Shown here piece by piece: positions 11,671 through 25,350 of a DNA stretch of 64,000 bases; the stretch's first letter is position 1; each line of letters starts with the position of its first letter. This stretch comes from Microthyrium microscopicum (lineage: Eukaryota > Ascomycota > Dothideomycetes > Microthyriales > Microthyriaceae). Made by a program: the position numbers and the translations under genes. Below the pieces are notes generated by a model. It was not told the origin of the DNA and ran no database searches. It was given only the letters and a program-made list of their open reading frames with translations. Location: assembly GCA_010405405.1 (NCBI GenBank), contig MU004231.1, forward strand, positions 4,400,689 through 4,464,688. Direction: 5' to 3'.

Positions 11671-14600
11671 TCAATCCAACTCTAAAGCACCAACTCCTAT
11701 ATCAAAAACGAAATGCTTTTCCGCCTCTTTCAAATCCATCGTTTGCTGAGGACAAAACAGTCCCACGTCTAGTCCGCCGTCTCTAACAGCAAATTCAATA
11801 TCAATACCAGGCTGTTTAACCATTAGCGCACGCTCATCGTGTTCTTCATCATCACATACCTGATAAACTCCATCATTTCCATCATTTTTTAACTCATCCG
11901 GCTCCGTAAACCCACTAACATCTCTCTCCACAATCTTCGCCCGCGCTGCCAACACCTCATCCATCTCCGCGCGCACCGTCACTGGCCTCTCCTCCCCTTC
12001 GCCTTCTTCAGCACCAAGGAAGTTTACTGTTGTTTCAATACATATACCCGTCCATTCGTATATCTGCCACATTGAAACAGTGCTGTTAGCTAGTTCACGA
12101 ATCTGCGCCAGGTCCCCTTGGATCTGGCGCGCTGTATCGACAATGCTGTTCGAGGGTGTGATTTTCAGGGGCAGGATGTTAAGTGTGGGCACGGTGCTGG
12201 GTGTGTCGGGACGGTTGGCCATGTAGATTCCTAGTACTACTGCTTCTCCGGGCTGAGTGGTGGTTTGTTGGTGGTGGTGGGCGTAGAGTGCTAGGAGGAG
12301 GGCTTGCAGGGAGATGCTGTGTTTTCTGGCGAGGGTTTGGAGAGGGGATATGTCTGGTATGTGGTTTGGTTTGAAGATTTCGATGGTTTGGCCGTTGAAT
12401 GGGGGCTGAAGTTTTGCTGGTATGGGTGGGTGGTTGGAGAGGTAGGCTGTCCAGAATGTTTTGGCGGATCCGATGTTGGGGCTTTGCGTTGAGTTGATGG
12501 CTGCTGAGTGGGCGTTGAGGTTGAACGGCGGCGGAATGGTGCTGGCGTTGAGTATATCTTCGAAACGGGTCATGAGGGTGGCCAGGCTGTAGAGATCGTA
12601 GAGGGCGTGGTGGATTTTGAGATGAAGGGTGAACTTCTTGTTCTCTGTTTCGTGGATATTGACTTGGTGTAGGCATGGCCAATTACTGCTCTTTGAGAGT
12701 TTGGAATCTCTTGGATGTTTTGTTGTACCTTGTGGTTTGCGTATGATTTGTAAGTACCCACGGCCTGAGGAGACGAAACTAGTCCTCAGAATTGGTTCGA
12801 GATTGGCCAATGTTGCCCAGGCTTGCTCGATTCTATCCATATCGACCGATCCTTGAACTTGATATTGGAACTCTGGGTAGAACAGAGCGCCTTTGGAGGC
12901 TTTCCAGATTTCTAAGAAGTATGCCTGTCCAGCACTGGCTTGATAGATTGCTTCGATATCATCTTCAGAAAGACTTGAATGACTGAGCGCTGCCTTCTTG
13001 ATATCGTCCGACAGCAAGTTTTCTTGTTGTGCTGCAATAGGTCCATTGTCAGCAGTTGTAGATTTTATGGCTTCCACGATGCCTAGAACTGTTGGATTTC
13101 GTAACAGATCACTCAGTCGCAGGTTGATATTCGACTTCTTCAGCTGAGCGCATACTTTGATGGCACTGATAGAATCTAGACCCAACGAGAATATTGACGA
13201 TGCCGATGAGATTTCTTGCTTGTCAACACCAGCCACTGCAGCCAAGGCCTCGCGAACGACATTTGCTAGAGGTGAGTTTTCTTGTTTGAGCCCGGCGACT
13301 GGTGTATCAGAGCTCATGTCTTGTAAAATCGAATCATTCAGTTCGAACTCGGGCAAGGCCGCGACAGATACCTTGTTTCCATCACCCCTGAATTGTAAAC
13401 AATCATTTTCGGGCGATTTAACCATAGCTTGTAGCACAATTTCAAGGCAGGATATGATTGACATCTCATCCTCAGCAAGCACTCCCTCTTGGCATGCTGT
13501 TCGCCATACCAAGCCGTCGGTAGTGATCTCAGCCTCGACACAGACAGCATACTCAACACTAGAGTGACTGTCCACAGACGTATAAAGATCGTCAAACTCG
13601 CTACTGCCAGCGTCCGGTCGAGCCTGGAACAAGAACAATGTATCAAATAGCGTCTTGCCCGAAAGATCCGCCAGTTTCTGTGCCTTACGTAGCGGGTATT
13701 GCTGATGTTGACGGATAGAGATGAGATCGTTCTGCACTTCACGGAGGATCTCAGCAAAAGTTCCAACAATGAACGATCTGAAAGCGATCGTGTTCATGGT
13801 GGGAAACATGACCCGTTGAGCTTCCTCGCTATCTCGGCAAGATAGGACGACCCCGTATATGACTTCGAGTACTTCGGCTTTAGATGCTAGAACGAGCGTC
13901 CAGCATGTTTGCGTCAGTGTATGCATCGTGATGCCTTGCTTTTTGCAGAAGGTGCGGAGAACTGGAACCGAGATTGCAGAAATTACCTCCTGGCGGTGGA
14001 CTCGACTTTGCTGTGCACCCAAGGCGGAGAGAAACCATGAGGGACTATCTAGCAAATAGCTACTCCAAAACGACGCGGCTTCAGACTCGGATTGTTGGTT
14101 GATATGTTCCAACACTGAGTCGTATGGGATAACTTCTACCTCCTGGTCGTAATATAATGCTTTGATGTATTCGTGCAACAGCAAGATTGACCATCCATCA
14201 TACAGAGTATGCGGAAGCGAGAGAACTAATAAATTCTGTTGACACTGAGTCACAGTTGTGAGTCGGAGGAGGGAATCGAAAGTTGTTGTGTCTTCAGCGC
14301 GATGCTTTATCTCGTCTAAGACCTTGGAAACGTCCTCGTCGTGTGAGAGCGAAAGTTCCCTCCATGCTATTGAGAAAGCAGGCAAAACAACTTGAGCATA
14401 GGTGCTGTCGATGCCTGGATCTAAAATGGCCAGGAACACAGTTCGCAGGATGTCATTATTGTCAATGGTAGATTGCCAGGCCGTTTTGAGTTTATCGAGG
14501 TCAATCCCAGGATTGATCTTTAGAATATCATGATTGTAGTACTGCGTAAAATTGGAGTTGATCATGGTTGAATACATTCCTTCCTGGAGAGGTGTCGCAG

Positions 14601-17600
14601 GAAAGCACTTGTACGAGCTACTTGCTTCCAGAACTCCAGAGGCTATGAGATACTTTTCTAAGTTGCCGCTCACTTGAGTGAGCGATGGCTTTTTTGATAT
14701 TCCATTCGATGGAAGTATAGCGTGCAATTGTTCCGTGAGTGCTTTTAATGTAGCGTATTGCATTATCATGCTCACTGGTGCATTGATGCCATGTTTCAAG
14801 AGGTTTGCTGACAGTTTAATGACATCGATGCTGTCCAAACCGAGTTCAAATATGGTCTGAGTTGAAGATATGCTGTCAACTTGAACCAACGCTACAGCTG
14901 CAATTTCAGATCGTAGCCGGCGTGCTACTTCGGTCCATTCGAAAGACTCAAGCAATGGTGCTTGATCCTCTGTAGCTCTCTTTGTCTGAGGGATTTCTTT
15001 GGTGTCTCCAGAAGGGATATCGAGCTTCTCGTTGATCGGGCGAGTAGCATCGCTGATCAATAGGCTTAAAGCTATTTCAAATCTGTCCAGTAGTCCTTCG
15101 ATCGTCCCAGTCGTAAAATACTGGCTTTGACCAGTGATACACACTGCGAGAGTCTCATCTCTTAGTTCGGCTTCGAAGTTCAAAGGGTACAATGCTCCAG
15201 GATTCTCATCTTCGAGAGTCCAAAAAGAGTTGTTGTCGTAGTTTTCAACCTCCTCATCTCTGGCCTGGAATGTGAAGAGGTTGTTGAGAGTAGTACTTGG
15301 ATTGGACCGTATAGATTTCAAGACATCTCGTAGAGGAGTTTGTTGGTAGGGGAGTGCTGAGACATTGAATTCATGGCAAGTTTTGAGGAAAGATTCCCAA
15401 GTATTGGTCCTCTGCATTCTTGGTCTGAACAAAATGGTGTTGAACATTGGTCCGATAACCTCAGAAGCTTCTTCAATGTTACCGGTTCGCCCAGAAACTA
15501 CCATTCCGATCACTGGATGGTATTTGTGATGTTCTGTCAGTACCACACTCCAGACAGCTTGTACAATGGCCTGGTAGGTTATGCCTAGTTGTCTCCTGAG
15601 TGTGTCTAGACCTTGGAGGTTTCCAAATACTTTTGATCGACACACTGGCTCATCGTTAGTTGGAGGCTCACTCAATCTTTCCAGAGAGACCGGAACTGGG
15701 CCATTCAGAACTTCTTTCCAAAATCTGTCACTGTCTGGTAGCAGAGTGAAAGCACCTTGGTGGAACAGATCATGATATCTAGGTCCGTATGAGATTTGAG
15801 GTTTCCCATCATATAGCTTTCGGACAAGTGTCAGTAGAAGACCAAGCGCTATCCCGTCGTAGATGGCGTGATAAATATGCAGGACCAGGTAAAGACAGTC
15901 CGAGCCTTCCAGTAGGACTAAAGATAATGGCTCATGCATCGTGTGTTGAAGGATGCTTGATTCAATCCATTGAGACCGAGACTTGGCAATGGCATCTTTC
16001 AATTCAGAATAGTCGCTTATGCAGATTTCTTGCCAAGGTAGAGCTTTAGACTTTAGAATAGCCTGAATCAACACCTCGGATTGAAGGAAGCATGTCCTCA
16101 AGATGTCCAGGTTTTGGTATGCATCATTCCAAGCTGTTCGCAATCTAGTCTTATCGATGTTTTCTGCCAGTTTCATCTTGAAGGTAACAAAGTAATGATC
16201 AGTTTTGCCACGTAATGTTTCGGAGACGATTCCTTCTTGTAAGGCAGTGCACGGAGTGACAACTTTCAGATCGGAAATCTTGATACCCAAAGCTCTCGAT
16301 GTCGTGGATACGTATTTGTGATGGAATACCGTGGCTCGATGCTTCTCTCTTAGAGAGTTATTACGGTCTGCTGAACTTTGGTCATGGCTTCGAAGCGCCT
16401 GGGAAAGACTTGAGACTACAGGATGCTGCAGCATCAATGAGGGTGATGCTAAATCGTATCCTGATTGCTTCAGTAAGCGTGATAGTCGAATGGCTGATAT
16501 AGAGTCTAGTCCCAGCTCAAGTATGTTTGAGGATGGAGTGATGTTTACTATTGGAATTGAGAAATTTTCTGACAGCACACTAGCAATGCGACTCTCTTCA
16601 CTGTTCAACCTCGTCCTTATATCAACCCCAAAGCTTTGGATTTGCTCTAAACTGGTCAGCTCAAATAGTGCAGTCAGTTTCTTCTTGTCCACTTTGTTAT
16701 TTGGAGTTAATGGTATGGTAGATACGGGCAAGATGTGAGTCGGTACCATGTAAGGTGGGAGCTTACTTCTGCAAGCTTCGAGGATATCAGATACTACAGC
16801 TCGACCTTGCTCATCGAATGCTAGCGATTGAGGATGCTTCCAAGTCGTTTTTACTGTTGCAATGACGAAGGACACTAATTGTTGTCGCTGCTGCTTGGGG
16901 TGGCGCAGGACAAAGGTTGCAACATCGTGAACTCGTGAAAAACTTTTGATAACATTGTCGATCTCGCCTATCTCCAGTCTTTGGCCTCGAAGTTTGATCT
17001 GGTCATCTTTGCGACCCAGAAACTCGTATGTGCCATCATGAAAAAGTCGAACCAGGTCTCCTGTCCGGTATACTCTTTCTCCAAAGCGTCCCAGAAAGGG
17101 AAACTTGACGTCAGTCAGTCTCTCGTTATTAAGATAGCCTTTACCAACGAGCTTCCCAGAGCAACACAGCTCACCAACGCCACCTCGAATAACGGGAATG
17201 TCTGTACCAGGCTTAAGGACAAAACAGCCGACGTTGTCAAATTGATGTCCTATATTCGAAGGCTTGCCATTCTCAGGCACACGACGAAACATTGTACAAC
17301 CAATGGTGAGCTCTGTAGGACCATATCCATTGAATATGGCACTTTTGGCTCCCCAAATATCCAGTATATCCTGGCGAAGAGCTTCTCCTCCAGTGATAAA
17401 TACACCACCGCAGAGCGAAGGGATCTCGTCGGGGCTAGTCAATGTTGCAGCAAGACTCGGAGTCAGGTCAAGGTGCGTAATTTCTACCTTCTTGATAAAC
17501 CCTTCAATATCTTCAAGAATAAGATCTCGTGGAGCGGAAACAACACGAATGCCTTCTGACCAACTCCAAAACTGCTCCATGACAGACACATCAAAGTGGA

Positions 17601-20600
17601 ACGAGGCAAATTGGAGCCATTTTGATCTTTTGTTCCAACGGCCGGCGAATTGGATTGAGAATGCTCGCATGGCTTGCACGGCATTTTGGTGTGTCAACTC
17701 GCAGCCTTTCGGAAGACCTGTTGAGCCGCTCGTGTAGAGGCAATAACATAGATCGTTTGGAGATATAAATACTGCTTTGGGCTTGGGATCAATATTATGT
17801 GCCGGCAAGCTGTCTGCTAGGATGACTTTGACCGAGTTCAAGTCTAAAAAGTCGAACTTGTGCTCCATAGATTTGGTGGTAAGTACGATAGTTGCTCCAG
17901 AATCACGAATGATATGCTTTTTTCGTTCGTCTGGCGCGTTTGGGTCAATAGCGACATAGCCATATCCTGCTTTAAGTATACCCAGAATTGAAAAGGAAGC
18001 TTCGGGGCATTTCTCAAAGCATATTGCCACCATGGCACTTTTCCCAGTAACTGTTTTCTGGACGTGACTTGCGATGCGATTGCCTTCAAAGTCCAGTTGG
18101 GCATAAGTCCAAGTCTGGCTCTCAATATCAGGACCATGGATACTGGTGATAAACTCCAAGGCTATATTCCGGGGGTTTAACTCTGCTTGCCGTTCCACGA
18201 ATTGATGCAGTAAGGATACTGGGCTTGAAAGTGCCTTGACCTTTGGAGGAAGAACAGAAATAAGACTCTGGTGGAAATTCACTTCTCTAGAATCATTTTG
18301 GTCGAGAAGCTGATAAAATAGTTGGTCAAACTGCCGCAACATGATTTTGGCTTGCTTTACTGGTAATTTTGCTTCATCGAACGTGGCTCTTATCAAGAGC
18401 TCACCAGAGCGACGTGGTTCCAACTCAATAGAAACAGTGTACTCATCAGTGGCAACTTCCTCCACAAGCTTCCAAGATACACTCTCAATATCTAGTGGCA
18501 ATTGCTGAATTACAACTATAGTATCAAAGAGGGGTTCATTTGGAAGTCCAGCCCAGTAAGATATGTCCTTGCTCTGGCAAAACTGATGTCGACGTATCCC
18601 AGAATTGAAATTCATGATGCTTTTCAAAAGCTGTTCATTGTCATTCGTAACTCGACATGAAAAAGGTACTGTCGTGAGACAGGGAAAAACAGCGTTCTCG
18701 GCTTCGGGAATCACATCTCTTCCAGAGAGAACAACACCGAACATGACTACTGGTTCATTTGTATATGCAGAGAGTATATGAGCCCAGGTAGCCTGAGCAG
18801 CGGCCTGCAACGAAATCCCAGCAGCTCTCAGTGAACCGTTCAGCTGATCCATTGTCTTAACTGATGTTATTTCCTCCATTTTTGTGTTGGATGGATAGCG
18901 AAGTGGTGATAAATCCGGAAATCTGGTTGGGCCTGCCTCTCCGATGGAGCCTTCGCCTAGATGCTCTCCCCAAAATGTAGCATGAGAGCTAGACTTGCTC
19001 AAAGTGTCTTCTGCTAGACTACCTGCTATGATTGAAGAAATGATGAGATCACTGGAATCTGGAGCAGGCAGAGGCAAGTTTTTCTTCGTGAATAGCTCTG
19101 CTAGGTCTCTCAAGAGCATTTGCAGACATTGAGCATCAAACAAAGCATGCAACAGACCCATGTGTAAATGCAAGCGTTGCTTTGACTTAGTGATCATATA
19201 CCTCCAAGGGGGACGGGTAATGTCCTGATGACACCTTGCAATCGTGTCTTTTCGCCATTGAAGAATCTGTTCTCTGGTAAGCAGTAGAGCTGTATGATTC
19301 TCTGGAAAATGGTCAATCTGTTGGTAAATAACCATGGAAAATTCAGATATCTTGCTTTGGTTGGGAACAAATCCAGTTCGCAAGATAGCGTGCCTGGCAA
19401 CCAATTGTGTAAATGCTGTCACCACATATGACACAGTTGTCCCGTGTGGTATTTCGAATGTCATACAGTTGAAATAACGATTCCCAGTTCTAATGAATTG
19501 TGCCAGAAGTCCTGATTGTGCTGGAGTGCAAGGCCTGATGCTTTCTATACGTTTGTCGAATTGAAGTGGACTCAACGCTAGCGTTTTGGTGACATTGGCT
19601 TTAGACGCCTCCTCGTACTCTGCCAGGTTGAATGGTAATGGGGAAGGCTCTGGCTGATTATCGAGTCCTTCATCCATGAGCTTTGCCAGATCTCTAAGAA
19701 CCGGTCTTTCAAGAATATCTGAGCTTGCTACTCTTCTGCCAGTAGCCTTACTAATCTCCACCGCAAGCTGTATGGCACCGATACTGTCCACTCCTAGGTG
19801 ATAAATGGATGTCGAAGGACGTATATTACTATAAGAAACTCCGGTGAATGCTTGTAATATGCTGAAAAGACTTGTCTCCGCCGTAGACAAGGAAATAAAC
19901 GGGGTATCTTGGGTATTTGTTGAATTTGTTGATGGCTTAGAGTATAAAATAGAGGCAAGTGCCGGGTATCTCAAGGGGGTATCTTTTTTGGCGTTCATCA
20001 TTGAAGAAGATGGGAATCTTAAGAAGTTATTAAAAATGGAAACAAATGACTGGCACATTTCGGTGGCACAATGGGGAGAGATAATTTGCCTAAAGAGTCA
20101 GTTTAGGGATATATACTCATATGCGTTCTTTTTAACTTACGAATCATAATGCAAGTTCAGGGATAAAGAGTTGCTCGAGGCTTGGGGAACGACTTCAAAC
20201 ACTAGAGGGTACTAGAATTTTGTCAATAGTTGTCTTCTCGGATTGAAGAGGAAACTGACTGCCATGTTTCCCACATCGGACTGAAGAGTCCAAACCGTTT
20301 CATCGAGTATGTAAGATTCATGCTGTACGAGTAATAAAATGTTGAAAAGGCCAGCCTGGGAAAACCCCAAGTGAGACTGTATAGCGCGAAGTGGAGTCAA
20401 TTGATATTCCTGTGATTCAATTGAAAGATTCTGCAGATCTTGGATCAAACTCAGTGCTTCGGAATATTCAGAGATATCGACTCTGACGGGGATAGTGTTG
20501 AAAGTAGGAAACACTAGGCGCTCGAGGCCATCCAAAGGGTATATACGACCACTAACAATAGTGCCAAAACAAATGTCGTCTTTTCCGAATACAGATCCAA

Positions 20601-23600
20601 CAACATTGGCCAAGGTTGCTTGGCTTGCCGACAGCAGTGAAGCAGAGATATCATAGCTCTTTCGGTTGAACAGGCTTAGGTCAATAATATTAGCTGTAGT
20701 AGACTTGTATGGTTTTCTGGTTTCTGCTCTGAAAAGTGTTGGAGAAAATGAATCCAGTTTTTTAGCCCAGTATTGAAGATTCTTTTGCGAACGCTGAGCT
20801 TGAATACGATTCAAGAATGGCTCAACCGGAATAGCCTTTGGTAAAGGCGTCCCTCGATAGACCATTTCTACCTCATTGATGACTTGTTGTATTGCTGTGG
20901 CATCATAAACAGCATGATGGCATGCAAACTGGAGATGGTCGTGAGAGCCTATTTTGGCGAATCGTAGATACACTGGAGGCAAGTGGTGCTCTAAATTTCT
21001 GAGGACCAGTATCGGCAAATTCCTTCCGAGTTCGCTATTCATCACTTCACTGTTGGTGTTTTCATCCCCATCAGCCCAGTGATCCGACCAGCCGTCCAAA
21101 ACTACCTGGACAAAAGGATAATCTAGATTGCTGGACTGAACAAACGCCGTGCGAAATATTTCATGCCTCTGGAGAACCACAGTCCACGCTGCCTTAAACC
21201 TCTCGACTGAGCCAGTCAAATGAAACTGCATAACGTTGCAATAAGCATCGGATGATGAATCGGTAGCTGACAGCATGGCTTCTTGAAGTGGTGTACATGG
21301 CAACATCTTGACAACACGCAAATCGTTCTCGCTGAAGAAGGATAGGACTTGTTGTTTGTGATCGTCAGAAAGAAATGGATCGACGAATGCCGGTTTGCTG
21401 TCCTGTAGGCCATCTACCGAGCTTTGAAGAGCCTTTGCCAGCTTTCTGATAGTTGGATTTTCGAGGATGAGAGCAATAGACGCGTTTTCATATCCCAAGT
21501 CGCGCAGGCTTTTTGCAAGGGAGATGGCTTGTATCGAGTCAATTCCGTATCTTGACATAGGAGCGGCACTGTTAAACTTCGATATTGGCGTTTTCGTGAT
21601 CTGTTGAATCAATCGCCATATCTGATCCTCTTCTAGGGTGCTTTGATACTCGATATCTTCCAATGCGGTGTGTTCTATTACTGTTGAGTCCATATTGATG
21701 TTACCATCGCGAGACATGATGCTCGCCCAGTCATCCGATACCAACTCTGGTGGGAGATCTAGAACCATGGTATTTGGGGTCTTTACGAATAGCGCAGCCA
21801 GCTTGTCAACATGCTGAAGAAACCAGGAAGCTGAGTTTTGATCGAAAACAGAGGTATCATAGACAAGTTTTCCAGCTAATTCTGATTCTTGCGGCTCGAT
21901 CTCAAGTGTAAGCTTAAATTCCAAATGGTCATTAGAGCTCTCAACAATAGCCACATCTGATTCTTCGATATCATTGCTGACTAGTGATTCCTGCCAGATG
22001 AACAAGGCCTCTGTAATAGGCTTGCCCAGTGGAATTTCGGCGGCTTTTTTAAGATCACTCATTGACGCTAGGGAGTTCTCAACTAGCCTTCGATTCAAGA
22101 GATGTAACCTGGCTAGGAGATCAATGACCTCTCTTGCATGATTTATGTTGATTCTTAGTGGCAGTGTTGTCATACAAGGTCCAACCACGGATTCCAGTCC
22201 CGATATTGGCAGTGTTCGACCAGACGTGACAGCACCTAGGATAACCTCGGCCTGTTCGACTTTGGCAGCAATAAGGCAGATAAATGCAGCTTGAAATACG
22301 CATTGCGGGGTGACACCCATACGTGCTGTGTAAGAGCGCAGCTTGTCTAGGGGAAGGGAGAAGGATGTTGTTGCCACTCCCGGTTCTGATGATTTTGTGG
22401 GAGATGAGCTTGATATCAGCGTTGGTGAGCACTGCGAAAGATGCCGCTGCCAGTAATCCAACGAAGGGCCTTTATCTGCTGTGTGATAATACTCCTGGAC
22501 AACGCCATAAGGGACTCGGGGTGCTAATGGCAGGCCGGAGCATAGATCTTGTAGGTCCTTGAGAATGAGATCCATTGACCAGCCATCAAAGCAAGCATGA
22601 TGTATTGTAAGGTGGACACGAGTAGAACCTTGTCTTCGTTGGACCCAAAATTGAACGGGCAAATCCAGTGATAGTGTTGTATCATTTCCTTCATCAAATA
22701 AGATCGGCACTGAGGTTGCCTGGCGAACCAATTGCACAAATGGAAAGCCATCCACTGGTGTCTCGGTAAATCCAGAACGTAGTATTTCATTCTTCTGAAC
22801 CAAATCTTCAATGATTGATTGTATTTCTGGATTTGATAGTGTACTCGGAAACTTGATTGTGAACCAATTCCAGTAGGCGTCGGGATTTTTGAGAGATTCG
22901 ATGAGCATTCCTAGTTGTATTGGCGAGCATTTCCGGACACTTTCAGCGTCAGTCCAGGTGGTCCGGAGGTGCTTCTGGTATTCCGGCCACTCTTCCAGCC
23001 TTTCGAGACTTGGGCTGGGCTTCTCCTGTGTGAGAGTGGGTCTGATGTCAGACTGAACCATTTTGGCAATATCTCTGACATATCTACACTTCATCAGCTC
23101 AACAGGAAATACCTCGATTCCTGCATCTCTAAGTTTGGATGCCACTACGATTGTTAACAGAGAATCGATACCAGCTCCAATCAATGATGAATGGACATCA
23201 AATTCTCTCCCAATGCATTCTTGAACGATGCGGTGAATCTTGCGACTATTCTCATCAACATTCTCGTCACTGCTTCCTGATTGTCCAGTATGTTGTCTAT
23301 ACTGGGTTTCAAGTGCTGTTTTATCCACTTTACCAGAAGACAAATGCGGAAAATTTGGCAGAAGGACTACATCTCCAGGAATCATGAAAGATGGTAGCCA
23401 TTTCTGACAAGCTGCTGTTATATCCTCTTCACTTACATCCTTTTCAGCGCAACAGAAAAGTACAAGATTGTTAGAAATGATACTTGCGGCAGCGACTTTA
23501 CAGCCAGGAGCGAGCAAGGCGGTTTGTTCAATTTCACCCAATTCTACTCGCTGCCCTCTCAATTTGACTTGACCGGTTGAAATCCGACCCAAACACTCAA

Positions 23601-25350
23601 TTGAGCCATTTGGCAAGATGCGAGCTTTGTCACCAGTTCGATAAAGTCGCCCCAATTTAGGATCATCAATAAAGGCTGCACTTGTTTGATCCGGTCGATT
23701 GATGTATTTGTCTGCGAGTTGAGGACCACCAACGGCAAGTTCACCCACAAACCCAACTGGAAGAACTACCAACTCATCGTACAACTCCGAGCTTGCAGGG
23801 GCAACAACGCAAGACAATACGGAGTCCAGGGGAAAGCCAATGTTGCCAACTCTATATGAAGACTTGAATGCTGGTTGTAGGGTACAGTGGATGGCTGCTT
23901 CAGTAGGACCATACATGGCCCAAAGTATCGGTTCTTGAACATCACTACCACCAAACTCTTCAATCACAGGCTTGGTAAGCATCTCGCCAATCGTCAGCAG
24001 TAGCTTGAGTTTTGGCACTGCCGATCTGCGCTGTAGTAAAGAGCTAGCAACGGTTGGTGTCAATTCCGCCGCATCGACATCAAGTGCGTTCATGAACCCA
24101 GGCAAGTCATTGAGAAGAGTTCGCCTATCACAGCATATCAGAGTAGCTTGTCGATAGAAAGTGAAGAATATCTCAAAAAGTGAAACGTCGAACGTGGGAG
24201 CTGCGAATTGGAGAAACCGATAAAATTTGGGAATGTGTCGATCGTGGGCTAGTAAACTTTGTGTGGCTGCTCGATGAGAAATTGGCACGCCTTTGGGTTT
24301 GCCAGTGCTTCCACTGGTGTACATGATATATGCAGTTGATTCGGTGGTAATCTGATAGACAGGTTCATGACTTTTGCTCGCTGAATTGTTTTCATGTTTG
24401 TCGACTATCAAACAGGGGCAACCAAGGGACTTTAGACGATCGGAACTTGCTTGGGTAGTCAGCACCAAAGGCGCAGAGATATCGGCTACTATAAATTGTA
24501 GTCTCTCATCTGGCGCGTCCGAGTTGATAGGACAGAATGCACATCCACTCTTCATGATGGCTAGCTGGGCAATGTAAAGATCGACGGATTGCGGCAATAA
24601 TATGGCAATCGATGGCTGAGAAGAAAAAGATGCATGCTGTAATGAGGCCTGTATGCGCGCTGCAAGCTGGTCACTGCGATTTTGTAGTTCATGATATGAT
24701 ACCACCATCCTTACACCATCAGCATCTTGATACTCTATTGCACAGTCTGCTCCGTCGTGATCGACCAAATCATGGAGCAACTCCGGGCCTAGTAGAACTT
24801 GTGGTCTGGAATTGAGAATGGCTGAGCCTAGACTCTTGAGATGAGATATTGGTATATCTTGTGACCCATGTTGTTGAATCCATTGCAAAGCGAGACGTAA
24901 GTGCTCTGATATCTGTTGAAGATGATCGAGAGGAACTATTCCATTACATTGAATCTTGATTTTCTGAGCCTTCACGTCGCAGAGTATTGCTAGAGAGACT
25001 TCTTGCTGGGCTTGAGGCTGGAAGAAGATACCTGTCAACCTGCTTTGGTAGCTTTTCGTATTTGATGGGTTCGATTCCAGTTTCTCCAGGGTCCATGGAT
25101 TTGTTGTGATCTTTACGATTCCAGCGTCCGTGAGAAATATCAGCTCTTCGTTTCCTGTGTATGACTTTAGGACAGAAGCCCAAGCATAGAGAAGTCGCTC
25201 CTCATCATCGGACTCGAATCTCATGTAGACCTCTTCGCGTCTCAAGGCTCCATGATCTTCCGGTTCTTCAAGAAAAAGACTTGGAAAGCGCGTAGGACCC
25301 GTAACGCGTCCCATTACATGATGGTTCGGCTGAGAACCCATGACGCACAA
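11671..25350 (-). CDS. Ferrichrome-type siderophore nonribosomal peptide synthetase (SidC/Sib1 family)
   Basis: Three exons (25350-20260, 20211-20141, 20089-11671) give 4526 residues. Introns of 48 and 51 bp fall inside the second condensation domain; without splicing the locus looks like two NRPS genes. The order read from motifs is A1 (YTSGSTGKPKG ~347), T1 (~723), C1 (HHACFDG ~922), T2 (~1270), C2 (HHAVYDA ~1480), T3 (~1822), C3 (HALFDA ~2037), A2 (YTSGSTGLPKG ~2511), T4 (~2914), C4 (YHAIYDG ~3129), T5 (~3474), C5 (PHTLYDG ~3684), T6 (~4027), C6 (HHALYDL ~4221). There is no thioesterase. Repeated terminal T-C pairs mark the intracellular ferrichrome/ferricrocin synthetases, which build cyclic hexapeptides from hydroxyornithines and small amino acids. 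By eye the specificity residues read about DVFELIMIH for A1 and DVMDIGGIG for A2; the latter resembles hydroxyornithine pockets. The family's usual middle A domain is missing. The start at 25350 precedes the typical GPTRFP N-terminus; ATG 25341 is an alternative. Confidence 0.93.
20090..20140 (-). other. Intron 2 of the siderophore synthetase
   Basis: The 51-bp intron has donor GTAAGT, branch CTGAC and acceptor TTTAG. Splicing gives LNLHYDSQIISPHCATEM, the typical end of a C domain. Confidence 0.88.
20212..20259 (-). other. Intron 1 of the siderophore synthetase
   Basis: This 48-bp phase-0 intron has donor GTCAGT, branch-like TTGAC and acceptor CTAG. The acceptor TAG itself would be an in-frame stop. 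Splicing joins ...SDVGNMA to YPLVFEVVPQ, a normal condensation-domain stretch. Confidence 0.85.

Noticed and set aside
20058-20212. Two separate neighbouring NRPS genes
   Set aside because: The gap is explained by two introns inside one condensation domain; the exon between them and both flanks complete the domain in frame.
25068-25078. tRNA gene from a perfect B-box (GGTTCGATTCC)
   Set aside because: It lies in the synthetase coding sequence with no A-box or cloverleaf around it.
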